DNA of 37,528 nt from Bacteroidales bacterium. Its GTDB lineage: Bacteria > Bacteroidota > Bacteroidia > Bacteroidales > UBA932. Of this stretch, positions 16,580 through 23,573 are shown in pieces. A program made the position numbers and the translations under genes. The notes under the pieces are model-generated. The model saw only the letters and a program-made list of their open reading frames with translations, did not search any database and was not told the DNA's origin. How positions within the stretch are numbered: position 1 is the first letter of the stretch; every line of letters begins with the position of its first letter. The DNA is taken from contig JAFZRV010000019.1 of NCBI GenBank assembly GCA_017619655.1, positions 1 through 37,528 on the forward strand, in the 5' to 3' direction.

Positions 16580-18343
16580 ATGCAAAAGAAGATCAAGCTT
16601 ACCATCGATAAAATTCCGGTGTCCGTAGCGCCCGGAACGACGATCCTCGATGCTGCTAAATCGGTCGGCATCGTCATCCCTACACTCTGCCACATGGACC
16701 TCAAGGGCACCTGCGTGCAGAACAAGCCGGCCTCCTGCCGCATCTGCGTCGTGGAAGTGGAAGGCCGCCGCAACCTGGCTCCCTCCTGTGCCACGGCCTG
16801 TGCCGAAGGCATGGTTGTCTGGACCAACTCCGCCCGCGTGGTGCGCGCCCGCAAAACCATCGCCGAGCTCATGCTCTCCGACCATCCCAACGACTGCCTG
16901 ACCTGCCCGAAGTGCAGCGACTGCGAGCTGCAGCGCCTCGTCATGCGCTTCAACATCCGCGAAATGCCCTTCCAGGGCGGCGAGCAGTCCACCCGCAAGA
17001 AAGAAGTGACGGCCGCCATCTCCCGCAGCATGGACAAGTGCATCCTGTGCCGCCGCTGCGAAAGCGTGTGCAACAACGTGCAGTCCGTCGGTGTGCTGGG
17101 TGCGATCCGCCGCGGTTTCGACACCACCATCGCGCCGACGTTCGACCGGATGTTCAAGGATACCGACTGTACCTACTGCGGCCAGTGCGTGGCGGTGTGT
17201 CCGACCGGCGCGCTGACCGAGCGCGACAATACCGACCGCCTGCTGGAAGATCTCAACGACCCGAACAAGATCGTCATCGCGCAGCCGGCCCCGGCCGTGC
17301 GCGTGGCGCTGGGCGAAGAGTTCGGCATGGCGCCCGGTACCATCGTGACCGGCAAGCTCGCCACCGCCCTGCGGCATCTGGGCTTCACGAAAGTGTTCGA
17401 CACGGACTTCGCCGCCGACCTGACCATCATGGAGGAAGGGACGGAGATCCTGCATCGCCTCAAGGCCTTCCTGGCCGGCGACAAGAGCGTCAAGCTGCCG
17501 ATCATGACTTCCTGCTGCCCGGCGTGGGTCAATTTCTACGAGCACAACTATCCCGACCTCCTGGATTATCCGTCCACAGCCAAGTCGCCCGGCCAGATGT
17601 TCGGCGCCATCGCCAAGACCTGGTGGTGTGAGAAGCGCGGCATCGACCGCAAGAAGGTGGTCGTCGTCTCGATCATGCCCTGCCTGGCCAAGAAGTATGA
17701 ATGCGAGCGTCCTGAATTCTCGGTGGACGGCAGCCCCGACGTGGACTATTCGATTTCCACCCGCGAACTGGCCCGCCTGATCAAGCGCGCCAATATCGAT
17801 TTCGCCCAGCTGCCCGACAGCGATTTCGACACCCCGATGGGCGAGTCGTCCGGCGCGGGCGCCATCTTCGGCGCGACGGGCGGCGTGATGGAGGCGGCCC
17901 TCCGCACGGTGTACGAGGTGTATACCGGCAAGGAGCTTCCCAAGCTGGAATTCACCCAGGTGCGCGGTTTCGACGGCATCAAGGAGGCGGTCATCGACCT
18001 GGACGGTTTCCCGCTCAAGGTCTGTGTGGCGCACACGCTCGGCAACGCCCGGATCCTGATGGACAAGCTCCGCAAGGGCAAGCTCGATTACCATGTGGTG
18101 GAAGTGATGGCCTGCCCCGGCGGCTGCATCGGCGGCGCCGGCCAGCCGTACCACCACGGCCATATCGAGGTGCTCGACGCGCGCCGCGAGGCCATCTACC
18201 GGGAAGACGAGGGCAAGGCCATCCGCATGAGCCACAAGAATCCCGACATCGTCAAACTGTATGAAGAGTTCCTGGGCGAGCCGCTGGGCGAACGCTCCGA
18301 GGAGTTGCTCCACACACATTACTTCAACAAACAGATCCAGTAG
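16580..18343 (+). CDS. hydA: [FeFe] hydrogenase catalytic subunit HydA
   Basis: A 587-aa catalytic subunit. The N terminus has a [2Fe-2S] ferredoxin domain, then the His-Cys3 cluster in DHPNDCLTCPKC (101-112), then two [4Fe-4S] clusters (CILCRRCESVC and CTYCGQCVAVC). All three H-cluster signatures are intact: TSCCPAW (310-316, with the proton-relay Cys313), MPCLAKKYECERPE (366-379) and MACPGGCIGGAGQP (510-523). It therefore looks like an active, prototypical group A enzyme that makes or uses H2, not a sensory one. It lacks the additional C-terminal [2Fe-2S] domain of some HydABC enzymes. HydG and HydF in the window would build its H-cluster. Confidence 0.96.
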   Translation: MQKKIKLTIDKIPVSVAPGTTILDAAKSVGIVIPTLCHMDLKGTCVQNKPASCRICVVEVEGRRNLAPSCATACAEGMVVWTNSARVVRARKTIAELMLSDHPNDCLTCPKCSDCELQRLVMRFNIREMPFQGGEQSTRKKEVTAAISRSMDKCILCRRCESVCNNVQSVGVLGAIRRGFDTTIAPTFDRMFKDTDCTYCGQCVAVCPTGALTERDNTDRLLEDLNDPNKIVIAQPAPAVRVALGEEFGMAPGTIVTGKLATALRHLGFTKVFDTDFAADLTIMEEGTEILHRLKAFLAGDKSVKLPIMTSCCPAWVNFYEHNYPDLLDYPSTAKSPGQMFGAIAKTWWCEKRGIDRKKVVVVSIMPCLAKKYECERPEFSVDGSPDVDYSISTRELARLIKRANIDFAQLPDSDFDTPMGESSGAGAIFGATGGVMEAALRTVYEVYTGKELPKLEFTQVRGFDGIKEAVIDLDGFPLKVCVAHTLGNARILMDKLRKGKLDYHVVEVMACPGGCIGGAGQPYHHGHIEVLDARREAIYREDEGKAIRMSHKNPDIVKLYEEFLGEPLGERSEELLHTHYFNKQIQ

Positions 18344-18345
18344 TC

Positions 18346-18831
18346 ATGAGTGAGATGAAATTATCCTGCGAGGCCGTCCGCCAGGTGGAGGAGGTCTGCG
18401 AAAAATTCCATAACGATCCGGGTGAACTCATCGCCATCCTGCACGAATGCCAGGACCGGCTGGGCTATCTGCCCGAGCCGGTGCAGCGCATTATTGCAGG
18501 CAAGCTCTGCATTCCGGCTTCGAAGGTCTATGGCGTGGTGACGTTCTATTCGTTCTTCACGATGTCGCCGAAGGGCAAGCATCCCGTCTCGGTCTGTCTG
18601 GGCACGGCTTGTTATGTGCGCGGGGCGGACAAGTTGCTGGAGGAATTCAAGCGTGTGCTGGGCATCGACGTGGGGCAGACGACGCCCGACGGCAAGTTTT
18701 CGCTCGACTGTCTGCGCTGTGTGGGTGCCTGCGGTCTGGCGCCGGTGGCGACCATCGGCGACAAGGTCTATGGGCGTCTGAATCCGGCCGACATCAAGCG
18801 GATCATTTCCGAGTTCGAGGCCGAGGAATGA
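18346..18831 (+). CDS. hydC: [FeFe] hydrogenase gamma subunit, NuoE-like
   Basis: A 161-aa thioredoxin-fold [2Fe-2S] protein of the NuoE/HydC family. The four Cys ligands are in CLGTAC (about 85-90) and CLRCVGAC (about 125-132), with the LGYLPE segment earlier. It transfers electrons inside the HydABC complex. It starts 2 nt after hydA. Its last 29 nt (18803-18831) are antisense to the end of hydF, so the two operons converge and overlap. An intrinsic terminator for this transcript lies 57 nt further on, inside hydF. Confidence 0.93.
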   Translation: MSEMKLSCEAVRQVEEVCEKFHNDPGELIAILHECQDRLGYLPEPVQRIIAGKLCIPASKVYGVVTFYSFFTMSPKGKHPVSVCLGTACYVRGADKLLEEFKRVLGIDVGQTTPDGKFSLDCLRCVGACGLAPVATIGDKVYGRLNPADIKRIISEFEAEE

Positions 18832-20065
18832 CGACGCGGTCGAGGATGCCCTGCAGTTTGGCGAGGGCGATCCCGTAGTTTGTAAGGGGCACTCCGGCGA
18901 GGAGTGCCTTTTTTATGCGGCTGCGGACCAGCTGCCGGGAGGCGACGCAGGCGCCGCAATGGATGATGAGGTCGTATTGGGACAGGTCGTCGGGGAAGTC
19001 ATTCCCTGCTGCGATGTCGATCTGCAGACCGTCATGCCGGGCTTGACCATTGTCGTCATGCCCGGCTTGACCGGGCATCTCGCTTGCTTTGCTGCTCTGG
19101 TTTTTCGGACTGCGAGCAGAAAAATGCTCGCAGTCCGAAAAACCACCCGCAGCGTCGCTCGCTTTCATATTAATATGTTTGCGCAGCAGCGCGGGAATCT
19201 TGACGCGGCCGATGTCTTCGGTGTCGGGGACGTGGGTGCAGGCTTCGGCGATCAGGACGCGGTCGCCGGGTTTGAGGCGGTCGATGGCGCGGGCGCCTTC
19301 GACGAAGACGTCGATATCGCCTTTGGCGGCGGCCAGCAGGATGGAGAAGGAGGTGAGGGGACAGTTGGCCGGAAGATGGTCGTTGACGGAACCGAACACT
19401 TGTGAGTCGGTGATCGTCAGGGCGGGGAGTTCCTTGAGGGAGGCGAGGGCCCGGGACAGGGAGTCGGGCGTGCAGCACAGCGGGTTGCAGCCGCGGTCAA
19501 GCAGTTCCCGGAGGACCTGAACCTGCGGCAGGATCAGGCGTCCTTTGGGCGCTTCGCTGTCCTGCGGCATGACCAGCAGCACGGTGTCGCCGGCTTTCAC
19601 CAGATCGCCGGTCAGGTAGCGTTCTTCTTCCGCCGGCCGGGCTTCCCGGATGCGCCGGATCAGGGATTCGACCGACTCGCCGCGGGTGTATTCGATGACG
19701 GGAATGCCGGCCTGTGCCGCCAATGTCCCGATTTCGGGGACGTCAGGCGCAATAGCGCCCGTATTTTGGCGCTGATGTCCAACATTTTGGGACGGCAGAA
19801 GCACGACGGCTATGTCGGCCTCGTCGAGGACGGCCCGCGTGAGCCGCTGGCGCTCCGGACCCAGCACGCCCGCATCGTCGAGCCCCGCCGTGTCGATGAG
19901 CACGCAGGGGCCCAGGCCCGGCACTTCGATCGGTTTCCGCACCGGATCGGTCGTCGTCCCGGGAATCTCGCTGACAAGCGAGACTTCCTGTCCCGCGATG
20001 GCGTTGACCAGGGTCGACTTGCCGCTGTTGGTCGGGCCGAAGAAGGCGATGTGCAGCCGTTCCAT
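18803..20065 (-). CDS. hydF: [FeFe] hydrogenase maturation GTPase/scaffold HydF, with insertions
   Basis: A 420-aa scaffold that carries the H-cluster precursor to HydA. The GTPase domain has P-loop GPTNSGKS (10-17), GTTTD (36-40) and DTAG (58-61), but no NKxD motif follows: the expected place reads IPVIEYTRGES. Residues 92-109 near it look inserted. The C-terminal cluster motif is C276-T-H278 ... H369-C370-G-A-C373. The spacer between the two His is 90 residues, whereas I recall about 45-53 in the family. The surplus is about 45 residues (302-346) encoded by palindromic repeat DNA. The gene starts 2 nt after hydG. It may still be functional, as all cluster ligands remain. Confidence 0.88.
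   Translation of the reverse strand: MERLHIAFFGPTNSGKSTLVNAIAGQEVSLVSEIPGTTTDPVRKPIEVPGLGPCVLIDTAGLDDAGVLGPERQRLTRAVLDEADIAVVLLPSQNVGHQRQNTGAIAPDVPEIGTLAAQAGIPVIEYTRGESVESLIRRIREARPAEEERYLTGDLVKAGDTVLLVMPQDSEAPKGRLILPQVQVLRELLDRGCNPLCCTPDSLSRALASLKELPALTITDSQVFGSVNDHLPANCPLTSFSILLAAAKGDIDVFVEGARAIDRLKPGDRVLIAEACTHVPDTEDIGRVKIPALLRKHINMKASDAAGGFSDCEHFSARSPKNQSSKASEMPGQAGHDDNGQARHDGLQIDIAAGNDFPDDLSQYDLIIHCGACVASRQLVRSRIKKALLAGVPLTNYGIALAKLQGILDRVVIPRPRTRK
18888..18914 (+). terminator. Intrinsic terminator for hydBAC embedded in hydF coding sequence
   Basis: GGCACTCC (18888-18895), loop GGCGA, GGAGTGCC (18901-18908), then TTTTTT (18909-18914). This is a canonical terminator on the plus strand, 57 nt after the hydC stop. 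On the minus strand the same bases encode the KKALLAGVPL segment of HydF. There is no U-tract on the minus strand, so it should act only on the hydBAC transcript. Confidence 0.85.
19031..19165. repeat. Palindromic repeat insertion inside hydF
   Basis: About 135 bp, a multiple of three. It comprises the ATGCCGGGCTTGAC / ATGCCCGGCTTGACCGGGCAT unit (19034-19077, same family as 4329-4385), then a long hairpin: a perfect 20-bp inverted repeat with arms 19099-19118 and 19125-19144 and loop GAAAAA, extended by GCTGC/GCAGC outside. It is translated as an extra low-similarity segment, including MPGQAGHDD, between two conserved HydF blocks. Exact borders are estimated from protein alignment by eye. Confidence 0.8.
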
Positions 20066-20067
20066 GA

Positions 20068-21483
20068 TTAAAAACGGAAATCCCGTTCGCCGGCCTCGAT
20101 GCGGGCGAGGCGCTCGACGGTCTTTTCGCGCACCCGGCCTTCGGGAATGTCGCCCAGCGAAGCGGCGATGAGCCGTTCACCGGCCGCCCGCGTGGCGGGA
20201 GAAGCGTAGTCCATGAGGTATTCCTTCAGGGTCATCAGCGCGTTGGGCGTGCAGCAGAGGCTGATCTTGCCGCTCTTGCAGAGCGACATGAAGCGGTCGC
20301 CCGTGCGCCCTTCGCGGTAGCAGGCCGTGCAGAAGCTCGGGATGTGGTCCTGCTCCAGCAGCCAGCGCACCACGTCGTCGAGCGGGCGGGTGTCCGACAC
20401 GTCGAACTGCGCCGTCTCGTCGTGGCGCTCTTCGGTGGTATAGCCGCCCACGCTGGTGCGCGAGCCGCCGCTGATCTGCGACACGCCGCAGTGCAGGAGC
20501 TGCTCCCGCATGCGGGCCGATTCGCGCGTGGAGATGATCATGCCGGTGTAGGGCACGGCCACGCGGAGCACCGCCACGATCTTGCGGAAGATGCTGTCGG
20601 GCAGGGCGTCGGGGAAACTGTCGAGCGACACGTCGTCGGCGGGGCAGATGCGGGGCATGCTGATGGTGTGCGGGCCGACCCCGAAACGGGCCTCCAGGTG
20701 TTCGGCGTGCATCAGCAGGGCGGTGAGCTCGTAGCGGTAGCCGCCCAGGCCGAAAAGGACGCCGACGCCCACGTCGTCGCAGCCGCCTTCCTGCGCGCGG
20801 TCCATGGCCTCGGTGTGCCAGGCGTAGTTGCTCTTGGGACCGGTTGGGTGCAGGCTTTCGTACTGCTGCTTGTTGTAGGTTTCCTGAAAGAGGATATAGG
20901 TGCCGATGCCGGCGGCCTTGAGCTTGCGGTAGGATTCCACGTCCGTGGCGGCGATGTTGACATTGACCCGGCGGATGCTGTTGCCGCCTTCCCGGACCGA
21001 ATAAATGGTCTTGATCGAATCGAGGATGTATTCCAGCGGATTGTGCACGGGATCTTCGCCGGCTTCCACGGCGAGGCGCTTGTGGCCGGTGCGGATGAGG
21101 GCGCGCACTTCCGCGGCGATCTCTTCCTGCGAGAGTTTCTTGCGCGGGATGCTGCGGTTCTTGGCGTGGTAGGGGCAGTAGACGCAGCCGTTGATACAGT
21201 AGTTCGACAGGTAGAGCGGCGCGAAGAGCACGATGCGGTTGCCGTAGAAGCGCTGCTTGATCTCGCCGGCCAGCGCGTAGAGCCGCGCTTCGAGCGCCGG
21301 GTCGTCACAGTCGAGCAGGACGGCCGCTTCCCGGTGGCTCAGGCCCTTGCACAGGGCGGCCTTCTCCAGGATCTCGCTGACGCGCTGCGGGTTGCGGCTT
21401 TCGCGTTCGGCGGCGGCCAGGGTCTCGAGGACTTCGGCGTGGTCGATGAATTCTTCTGCGTGGGTGGATGAAGGATTGTACAT
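20068..21483 (-). CDS. hydG: [FeFe] hydrogenase maturase HydG (radical SAM)
   Basis: A 471-aa radical-SAM tyrosine lyase that makes the CO and CN ligands of the H-cluster. The SAM cluster motif is CINGCVYC (Cys96, 100, 103) in the CxxxCxxC form of the family. The C-terminal second cluster site fits CX2CX22C (Cys385, 388, 411) in FCTACYREG...LCC. The length is normal. ATG at 21483 lies only 15 nt beyond the tRNA-Lys terminator hairpin on the minus strand, so hydG-hydF either has a compact promoter there or depends on read-through. HydE, the third maturase, is not in the window. Confidence 0.95.
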   Translation of the reverse strand: MYNPSSTHAEEFIDHAEVLETLAAAERESRNPQRVSEILEKAALCKGLSHREAAVLLDCDDPALEARLYALAGEIKQRFYGNRIVLFAPLYLSNYCINGCVYCPYHAKNRSIPRKKLSQEEIAAEVRALIRTGHKRLAVEAGEDPVHNPLEYILDSIKTIYSVREGGNSIRRVNVNIAATDVESYRKLKAAGIGTYILFQETYNKQQYESLHPTGPKSNYAWHTEAMDRAQEGGCDDVGVGVLFGLGGYRYELTALLMHAEHLEARFGVGPHTISMPRICPADDVSLDSFPDALPDSIFRKIVAVLRVAVPYTGMIISTRESARMREQLLHCGVSQISGGSRTSVGGYTTEERHDETAQFDVSDTRPLDDVVRWLLEQDHIPSFCTACYREGRTGDRFMSLCKSGKISLCCTPNALMTLKEYLMDYASPATRAAGERLIAASLGDIPEGRVREKTVERLARIEAGERDFRF

Positions 21484-21490
21484 GGTATAG

Positions 21491-21524
21491 TAACAAAAAA
21501 TAGACTTAGCTCGCTAAGTCTATT
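21491..21524 (-). terminator. Intrinsic terminator of tRNA-Lys
   Basis: On the minus strand AATAGACTTAG, loop CGAG, CTAAGTCTATT forms a perfect 11-bp stem (plus-strand 21499-21524) followed by a T run. It separates the tRNA from hydG. Confidence 0.85.
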
Positions 21525-21528
21525 CTTG

Positions 21529-21601
21529 TGCTCCCTCAGGGGCTCGAACCCTGGACCCCAACATTAAGAGTGTCGTGCTCTACCAACTGAGCTAAGGAAG
21601 C
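21529..21601 (-). tRNA. tRNA-Lys (anticodon CTT)
   Basis: 73 nt without an encoded CCA. The acceptor stem GCTTCCT/AGGGAGC, D arm GCTC/GAGC, anticodon stem CGACA/TGTTG with loop CTCTTAA (anticodon CTT, plus-strand 21566-21568), and T arm CAGGG/CCCTG with loop TTCGAGC all pair. The discriminator base is A. It lies 60 nt after the rho stop on the same strand and is followed by its own terminator. Confidence 0.95.
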
Positions 21602-21661
21602 ATGTCCCTTTGTTTTGGGACTGCAAATGTAGAAACTTTTTTTCTACTTGCCAAAAAATAT

Positions 21662-23485
21662 TTAACTCAATTTGTCTCCGTTCATCGAGATCAGGAATTC
21701 TTCGTTGTCGCGGGTCTTTTCGAGGCGGCTCTTCATGAATTCCATGGCTTCCAGCGAGGTCATGTCGGCCAGGTGGTTGCGCAGGATCCAGATGCGGTTG
21801 ACATATTCGGGATCGTAGAGCAGGTCGTCGCGGCGGGTGGAGCTGAGCGTCACGTCGACGGCCGGGAAGATGCGGCGGTTCGAGAGCTTGCGGTCGAGCT
21901 GGAGCTCCAGGTTGCCGGTGCCCTTGAATTCCTCGAAGATCACGTCGTCCATCTTGGAACCCGTCTCGGTGAGGGCCGTGGCCAGGATGGTGAGCGAGCC
22001 GCCGCCTTCGATGTTGCGGGCGGCGCCGAAGAAGCGCTTGGGCTTGTGGAGGGCGTTGGCGTCCACACCGCCGGAGAGCACCTTGCCCGATGCGGGCTGC
22101 ACCGTGTTGAAGGCGCGGGCCAGGCGGGTGATCGAGTCGAGCAGGATCACGACGTCGTGGCCGCATTCCACCAGGCGCTTGGCTTTCTCCAGCACCATGT
22201 TGGCCACTTTCACGTGGTGGTCGGCCGGCTCGTCGAAGGTCGAGGCGATGACTTCCGCCTTGACGCTGCGCTGCATGTCGGTGACCTCCTCCGGACGCTC
22301 GTCGATGAGCAGGACGATCATGTACACTTCCGGATGGTTGTCGGCGATGGCGTTGGCGATGTCCTTGAGCAGCACGGTCTTACCGGTCTTCGGCTGGGCG
22401 ACGATCAAGCCGCGCTGGCCTTTTCCGATCGGGGTGAAGAGGTCCACCACGCGGACCGAGATGTTGCTGTTGTGCCCGTGTCCGGTGAGGTTGAATTTCT
22501 CGTCCGGGAAGAGGGGCGTGAGGAAATCGAAGGGCACGCGGTCGCGGATGAATTCCGGCGAACGGCCGTTGATGCGGTTGATCTTGACCAGCGGGAAATA
22601 CTTGTCGCCTTCGCGCGGCGGACGGATTTCGCCGAGGATGGTGTCGCCCGTCTTGAGGGCGTACATCTTGATCTGGTTCTGCGAGACGTAGATGTCGTCC
22701 GGCGAGTTCAGGTAATTATAGTCGGAGGAACGCAGGAAACCGTAGCCGTCGGGCATGATCTCCAGGACGCCGGTGGCCTCGACGATGCCCTCGAATTCGA
22801 TGCGGGGCTGTTTCGGCTGCTGCGGCTGCTGGTTCTGCTGATTCTGCTGCTGGTTTTGCTGCTGATTCTGGTTCTGGTTCTGCTGGTTCTGCTGTTTGCG
22901 CGGCTGCTGGTTCTGCTGATTCTGCTGCGGCTGTTTCGGCTGCTGCTGATTCTGCTGGTTCTGGTTCTGCTGCTGCGGCTGGGCCTCGGCCTTGGCTTCG
23001 GGCTGCTGGGCGGCGTCGGCCTTCTCAATGCGCGGACGCTGCTTCCGGCCGCCCTTCCGGCCCTGCTGCTTGTCGGACGCGGCTTCCGGATTTTCCGCGG
23101 CGGGAGCGGCCTCGGGGGCTGCCGCCTCGGCGGCGGGGGCTGCCTGTTCGGGTGCGGCTTCGGCACTCTTCTTGGGGCGGCCGCGTTTGCGCTTGGCAGC
23201 GTTTTCTCCGCCTTCCGGAGCGGGGGCGGGGGTATGGTCGGCCGGCGCGGCCTCGGCGGGCGCGGGGGTGGCGTTGTCGGCGTTGTCCGCCTTCTTGCCG
23301 CCTTTCTTCCGCTGCTGCTGCCGCTGCTTGACGGGCGATTCCTTGCTTTGGATGGCCTGCTCGTCGAGGATGGCATAGACCAGGTCGTCTTTGCTCAGCG
23401 AAGCCGGCTTGCGTACGTTCAGTTCTTTCGCAATTGCAACAAGGTCTTCCAGGCTCTTGCTGCTCAATTCAATTATGTCTAACAT
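21662..23485 (-). CDS. rho: Transcription termination factor Rho with long Q/N-rich insert
   Basis: A 607-aa hexameric RNA helicase. It has an N-terminal helical Rho-N segment (1-45), then a long disordered insert (about 50-227), the RNA-binding cold-shock domain ([20 protein letters not shown]), and the ATPase core with Walker A AQPKTGKT. The insert starts Ala/Pro/Glu-rich, has an AT-hook-like KRKRGRPKK (98-106), and ends in a strongly Gln/Asn-rich run (about 160-227). A comparable insert in Bacteroides Rho is known to drive phase separation. The frame can be read from 23542, but the promoter box covers that point, so ATG at 23485 (MLDIIELSS) is chosen. It lies downstream of lptD and upstream of tRNA-Lys. 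Confidence 0.95.
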   Translation of the reverse strand: MLDIIELSSKSLEDLVAIAKELNVRKPASLSKDDLVYAILDEQAIQSKESPVKQRQQQRKKGGKKADNADNATPAPAEAAPADHTPAPAPEGGENAAKRKRGRPKKSAEAAPEQAAPAAEAAAPEAAPAAENPEAASDKQQGRKGGRKQRPRIEKADAAQQPEAKAEAQPQQQNQNQQNQQQPKQPQQNQQNQQPRKQQNQQNQNQNQQQNQQQNQQNQQPQQPKQPRIEFEGIVEATGVLEIMPDGYGFLRSSDYNYLNSPDDIYVSQNQIKMYALKTGDTILGEIRPPREGDKYFPLVKINRINGRSPEFIRDRVPFDFLTPLFPDEKFNLTGHGHNSNISVRVVDLFTPIGKGQRGLIVAQPKTGKTVLLKDIANAIADNHPEVYMIVLLIDERPEEVTDMQRSVKAEVIASTFDEPADHHVKVANMVLEKAKRLVECGHDVVILLDSITRLARAFNTVQPASGKVLSGGVDANALHKPKRFFGAARNIEGGGSLTILATALTETGSKMDDVIFEEFKGTGNLELQLDRKLSNRRIFPAVDVTLSSTRRDDLLYDPEYVNRIWILRNHLADMTSLEAMEFMKSRLEKTRDNEEFLISMNGDKLS

Positions 23486-23541
23486 CGAGTTGGATTGGAA
23501 ACCGGAGGGCAGGATGCGCGCCCCGGTCGGATTTGATACCA

Positions 23542-23573
23542 CAAAGATAGGGAATATTTTTTATTTATCCCAA
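23542..23573 (-). promoter_or_regulatory. rho promoter
   Basis: The minus strand shows TTG (23573-23571), 21 bp, then TATCTTTG (23549-23542), a full -33/-7 Bacteroidetes promoter. The -33 element is inside the end of lptD. The expected start point lies near 23535, which rules out translation from 23542 and supports ATG at 23485. Confidence 0.65.

Noticed and set aside
14675-18319. 1214-codon minus-strand open frame opposite hydB and hydA
   Set aside because: It is a shadow of GC-rich genes with strong codon bias. The plus strand encodes complete hydrogenase subunits with all motifs, while the minus frame is His/Ala/Asp-rich with no family signature.
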